Both the position numbers and the translations under genes were made by a program. This document shows positions 60,821 through 64,000 of a stretch of 64,000 bases of DNA, piece after piece. Under the pieces are notes generated by a model. It did not search any database and was not told the DNA's origin. It saw only the letters and a list, made by a program, of their open reading frames with translations. Each line of letters starts with the position of its first letter. Positions within the stretch are counted from its first letter, which is position 1. Where the stretch lies: assembly GCF_900091505.1 (NCBI RefSeq), contig NZ_LT607409.1, positions 1,054,001 to 1,118,000 of the forward strand, in the 5' to 3' direction. The stretch comes from Micromonospora chokoriensis. Its GTDB lineage: Bacteria; Actinomycetota; Actinomycetes; Mycobacteriales; Micromonosporaceae.

Positions 60821-62866
60821 GTGTCAACACACCGACGTGCCTGGAAGCAGCGGGCCGGTGTGGTCGTAGCGCTGGTTGCCGGCGCTCTGCTCGCCGTCCC
60901 CGCCACACCAGCCCTCGCCGCAAGCGTCGAGGTCTCCCCGAACTCGGTGACCGTCAACGCCGGCAGCGACGCCACAGTCACCGTGCGCGTCACACCCGGT
61001 GACGGCGACCGCTCGGCGAAAATCAGCCTCTCCGGCCTTCCGTCGGGGACCAGCTGCGCCAGCGGTTGTGGCGAGATCCAGTTCCAGGGTCTGGGTAACC
61101 AGCCCAAGTCGCAACTCGTCCGCATCGCGGCCAACGACAACGCCGGCAACGGGAACGCCACCGTCACCGTGGCCGTCGAGGCCGATTCCGGCCCGAACAC
61201 CGCGACCTTCGCGCTGACCGTCAAGGGCAAGGCCGCGCCGCCGCAGGCGCAGACCGTGCAGTCGGTCTCCGGCAAGGTGGTCGCGCAGGCCGACGGCAAG
61301 GCCGTGCCCAACGCGGTGGTCATGCTGCTGGACAGCGCCGGCAAGCGCTTCGACACCACCAGCGACGGCAGCGGCAACTTCCGCTTCACCGGCACCACGG
61401 GCAACCCGATCGCGCCGGGTCGACTCGATCTGGGTGCCAGCTTCGACAACGTGGTGGCCCGCAAGACCGTCAACGCCGCCGCCGGGCAGTCCCTCACCGG
61501 GCAACGGATCAGCCTCGCGATCAAGACCGAGGTGACGCCCAGCCCCACCCCGTCGGCCAGCGCGGACGCGACTCCCACCGAGGAAGTGGCCGAGGAGGGG
61601 ACCGAGGAGGAGCCCACCGAGGAAGCCAGCCCCGGCGCCCCGGCGAACGCCTCGAACAACGAGGACAGCGGTGGCGGCGCGGGTTCGTACCTGATCATCC
61701 TGCTCGGCGGTCTCCTGGTGGCGGCCGGCGTCGGCACCATCGTGCTGCTCTGGATGAAGCGCAAGGAGAACGGCGGTGACGACGACGACGCGGTGCCGGC
61801 TGGCAGCGGCGGCCCGGTCCCGCCCGCGCGGGGCGGTTTCCGCGGTGCCGACGACCAGACCCGGGTGGTCGGTGGCCGACCCGGTGGCGGTGCGGATCCG
61901 ACAATGGTCGGCGGCGCAGCGCTGAGCGAGGCACCCACGATGATGCACCGCCCGGTCGTCGACGACGTCCCGCCGGACCCGTACGGTGCGCCGGCGCAGG
62001 CGTACGGCGGCGCGGGCCAGCAGGGCTGGGGCGGCGCCGGTTACGGCGACGAGCCCGCCTCCGGTGGCTACGGCGCCGGCGGCTACGGCAACGCCCCCGC
62101 GTCGGGTGGCGGCTACGGCGCTGGCGCGGCCGGTGACGGCTACGGCGCCGCGCCTGGTTCCGGGGCCGGCTACGGTGGTGCGCCGACCTCCGGTGGCAGC
62201 TACGGCAACGACCCCGCCTCCGGTGGCGGCTACGGCAGCCGGGACTACACCGCCCAGGCCGGGGCGGCCGGCTACCCGCCGGCTCCCGCCGGTGGAGGGG
62301 CCTACGGGGAGCGCTACGACGAGCCGACCGGCCGTTACACGGGCGACAACACCCAGTACCCGGCACCGGCAGACCCCTACGCGACGGGCGTCTACCAGCC
62401 TGAGCAGGGGCAGGGCTACGGTCAGCCGGATTCGGCCCCGTACGGCGGACGGGCCACCGAGCCGACCGCCGGATACGGCGGACCGGCAGCCGGTGGCTAC
62501 GACCAGGGTGGCTACGGACAGCCCGCCGGTGGCTACGACCAGGGCGGCTACGGGCAGGAGCCCTCGCAGCAGGGCGGCGGTTACGGGCAGGAGCCTCCGC
62601 AGCAGCGCGGCGGTTACGACGACCGGGGCTACGACCAGGGCAGCTACGGCCAGGAACCCCCGCAGCAGGGCGGCTACGGCCAACCGGCCGGTGGCTACGA
62701 CCAGGGCGGCGGCTACGGGCAGGAGCCTCCGCAGCAGCGCGGCGGCTACGACGACCGGGGCTACGACCAGGGCGGCTACGGTCAACAATCGGCTGGCCGC
62801 GGCCGGCCGGACACCCCGCCGCCGACCGAGCGGGGCGGTCGACGCCTCGACTGGCTGGACGACTGA
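60821..62866 (+). CDS. Membrane-anchored surface protein with carboxypeptidase-regulatory-like domain and Gly/Tyr-rich tail
   Basis: 681 residues; GTG with GGAAGG. Sec signal (to about 34, ALAAS), a beta-sandwich with two Cys (GTSCASGCGE), then a carboxypeptidase-regulatory-like Ig domain (VSGKVVAQADGKAVPNAV), a Glu/Pro-rich spacer (EEVAEEGTEEEPTEEAS), one membrane segment near 292-316 with a KRK stop, and a cytoplasmic tail of about 360 residues made of repeats of the type YGQEPPQQ, GGYDQGGYGQ, YGNDPASGG. The tail is low complexity and likely disordered; it could drive condensation or bind partners. Terminator follows. Confidence 0.8.
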   Translation: MSTHRRAWKQRAGVVVALVAGALLAVPATPALAASVEVSPNSVTVNAGSDATVTVRVTPGDGDRSAKISLSGLPSGTSCASGCGEIQFQGLGNQPKSQLVRIAANDNAGNGNATVTVAVEADSGPNTATFALTVKGKAAPPQAQTVQSVSGKVVAQADGKAVPNAVVMLLDSAGKRFDTTSDGSGNFRFTGTTGNPIAPGRLDLGASFDNVVARKTVNAAAGQSLTGQRISLAIKTEVTPSPTPSASADATPTEEVAEEGTEEEPTEEASPGAPANASNNEDSGGGAGSYLIILLGGLLVAAGVGTIVLLWMKRKENGGDDDDAVPAGSGGPVPPARGGFRGADDQTRVVGGRPGGGADPTMVGGAALSEAPTMMHRPVVDDVPPDPYGAPAQAYGGAGQQGWGGAGYGDEPASGGYGAGGYGNAPASGGGYGAGAAGDGYGAAPGSGAGYGGAPTSGGSYGNDPASGGGYGSRDYTAQAGAAGYPPAPAGGGAYGERYDEPTGRYTGDNTQYPAPADPYATGVYQPEQGQGYGQPDSAPYGGRATEPTAGYGGPAAGGYDQGGYGQPAGGYDQGGYGQEPSQQGGGYGQEPPQQRGGYDDRGYDQGSYGQEPPQQGGYGQPAGGYDQGGGYGQEPPQQRGGYDDRGYDQGGYGQQSAGRGRPDTPPPTERGGRRLDWLDD

Positions 62867-62883
62867 GCAACGACAGCACGCGA

Positions 62884-62911
62884 ACGGCCACCCGGATCTC
62901 CGGGTGGCCGT
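62884..62911 (+). terminator. Terminator
   Basis: Perfect 12-bp stem (62884-62895 with 62900-62911), 4-nt loop, followed by T-rich TTTCGTCTTT. Confidence 0.9.
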
Positions 62912-63039
62912 TTCGTCTTTGGCGAGATCCACTCGCCTTCCCGGATGTCGGGGCATCCGACGGACCTGGACACCCCGACTTCACGAAAGTGGAGGCGGGC
63001 GGGGCGGACCCCGGGGTGCGTCGGGCAGGCCGCCGTCGG

Positions 63040-63831
63040 TCAGGCGGGGGAGAAGACGCCCTGGCGGAGCACCGGCACGACGTCCGACACGCCGATCCGA
63101 ACGGCGACGTCCACGTCGGCGGCGAAGCCGCCTTCGGTCAGCTCGCGCCCGGAGACGCTGCCCCGAACGGCGGCGGACACGTCCGGAGTGCTCGCCAGCG
63201 CGGCGAGCGCCATGGCCGCCTCCACGGACAGCCCGCCCGGCACGCCGGAGAGGGCGTCCAGCACCGAGGCGGCACCGAGTTGATCCTCCACCGACGGACG
63301 CAACGACCCGTCCGGCCAGTGCTCCCCGGCAGCGATCACACCGATCGGGGCGTCCAGGGTGCCGTACCCCTGGCGGCGCAGCCAACGCCCGACGGCGCCG
63401 GCGTTGCGCAGGCACGCCGCGACCACCGGTAGGCCGGTGGCACTGGCGGCGGCGCTGATGGCCGAGCCGTTCGGCGAGGGGAGGACCAGGTCGGCCACCA
63501 CCGGCGCGGCGCCCAGCGCGGCCGGCGAGAGCGACCACGGATGTGCCGCTGTCACCTGCCGTCGACCCACTGCGGCGACCGCGCCGACGCGTAGTGCGTA
63601 CTCGGCGGCCTGCTCACCCCAGGGGAACGGGTGTACCCGCATGCCACGGGCGACCGCGACCTCCACCGAGGTGGTGAACGACAGGACGTCCACCACCACC
63701 AGCGCCGCACAGACCCGCCCGAGTTCGGCCGCACCGGTCAGGCCCCAGTCGAACCTGGCGCCCGAACCGGGTTGGCCGTAGACGGCGGCCGTCAACGCTT
63801 CAGCGCTCGTCAGGCGACGACTCGGTGGCAC
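63040..63831 (-). CDS. 2-phosphosulfolactate phosphatase family protein (ComB-like)
   Basis: 263 residues. Core segments VVVDVLSFTTSVEVAVARGM, LVLPSPNGSAISAA and RPSVEDQLGAASVL fit the ComB family, which dephosphorylates 2-phosphosulfolactate in coenzyme M-type pathways; actinobacterial members have unproven substrate. Start is uncertain: GTG at 63831 overlaps the upstream gene by 32 bases, while TTG at 63795 begins just after that gene's stop. Co-directional, probably coupled with the upstream gene. Confidence 0.82.
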   Translation of the reverse strand: MPPSRRLTSAEALTAAVYGQPGSGARFDWGLTGAAELGRVCAALVVVDVLSFTTSVEVAVARGMRVHPFPWGEQAAEYALRVGAVAAVGRRQVTAAHPWSLSPAALGAAPVVADLVLPSPNGSAISAAASATGLPVVAACLRNAGAVGRWLRRQGYGTLDAPIGVIAAGEHWPDGSLRPSVEDQLGAASVLDALSGVPGGLSVEAAMALAALASTPDVSAAVRGSVSGRELTEGGFAADVDVAVRIGVSDVVPVLRQGVFSPA

Positions 63832-64000
63832 CGGTCTCCGAGTCGGTGGGCCCGTCGGAGGACTCCGACCCGACCGGTTCGACAGCGCCGGTCTCCGGGG
63901 AGGGGCCGGACGAAGCGATGGGCTCGGAGACCACCTCGGCCGGATCCACCGGTGCGGCCTCCGCGTCCGAGGTGACCGGCAGCGGTACGCCCTCGACCGC
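63800..64000 (-). CDS. Acidic Ser/Pro/Glu-rich protein, C-terminal end (partial)
   Basis: The last 66 residues of a protein whose start is beyond the window. They are rich in Glu, Ser, Pro and Thr (AEVVSEPIASSGPSPETG, SESSDGPTDSETG) and end SSPDER. Likely a disordered acidic tail. Family cannot be told. Overlaps the ComB-like gene, so likely in one operon. Confidence 0.7.
   Translation of the reverse strand, partial: AVEGVPLPVTSDAEAAPVDPAEVVSEPIASSGPSPETGAVEPVGSESSDGPTDSETGATESSPDER

Noticed and set aside
1..64000. Insertion sequences, transposases, prophage or toxin-antitoxin pairs
   Set aside because: None recognised on either strand.

Overview
The window is high-GC DNA (roughly 70 % by eye) with GTG/ATG starts, strong GGAGG sites, several probable leaderless genes and short 4-bp stop/start overlaps, typical of a filamentous actinomycete. 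The block bldC - hypothetical gene - valine dehydrogenase - DUF3073 - purM - purF is an actinobacterial arrangement I also recall from Streptomyces. The GH87, carotenoid and Tad content fits Micromonospora or a close relative (Micromonosporaceae). Genus is inference; no rRNA is present.

Layout. 1-2.3 kb: end of a sugar ABC operon whose two permeases are fused into one protein. 2.3-11.5 kb: single metabolic and membrane genes (DHFR-like, secreted Ig-like protein, LtrA, zinc-ribbon protein, GH65 phosphorylase, PAP2) and a prepilin peptidase facing left. 11.5-20.9 kb: one long rightward Tad/Flp pilus operon (lipoprotein, secreted protein, CpaB-, CpaE-, CpaF/TadA-, TadB- and TadC-like proteins, a 70-aa pilin candidate, three TadE/TadG-like pseudopilins, a LysM protein). 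21-22.8 kb: Rieske-DUF2231 protein and an enoyl-CoA hydratase. 22.8-33.2 kb: leftward alpha-glucan locus with LacI regulator, ABC importer, GH13 alpha-glucosidase and a large secreted GH87-like alpha-1,3-glucanase. 33.4-36.1 kb: flavin disulfide-reductase-like protein and serine hydrolase. 36-42.6 kb: light-protection locus, with photolyase and phytoene synthase leftward and GGPP synthase, phytoene desaturase, IPP isomerase and a CarH/LitR-type B12 regulator rightward. 42.6-47.8 kb: polysaccharide deacetylase, tRNA-Glu/Asp/Phe, repeat-rich DNA and small genes. 47.9-49.3 kb: a substrate-binding lipoprotein that appears circularly permuted. 49.3-52.7 kb: fatty-acid/CoA genes, an EF-hand-like protein, a methyltransferase and an F420/flavin oxidoreductase. 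52.7-60.7 kb: the bldC-to-purF block, into which a two-gene radical-SAM cyclophane peptide (RiPP) cassette is inserted. 60.8-64 kb: a membrane-anchored Gly/Tyr-rich protein, a ComB-like phosphatase and an incomplete gene.

How they work together. The GH87 enzyme would cut alpha-1,3-glucan outside the cell, the ABC system import the oligomers, GH13 hydrolyse them inside, and LacI gate expression. The Tad operon plus prepilin peptidase could build a surface pilus. The crt/phr genes couple carotenoid precursor synthesis to DNA photorepair under one probable light-responsive regulator. The strongest candidates for something undescribed are the permuted binding protein, the AmcA/AmcB-like RiPP cassette with the precursor overlapping its maturase, and the pilin candidate lacking Glu+5.
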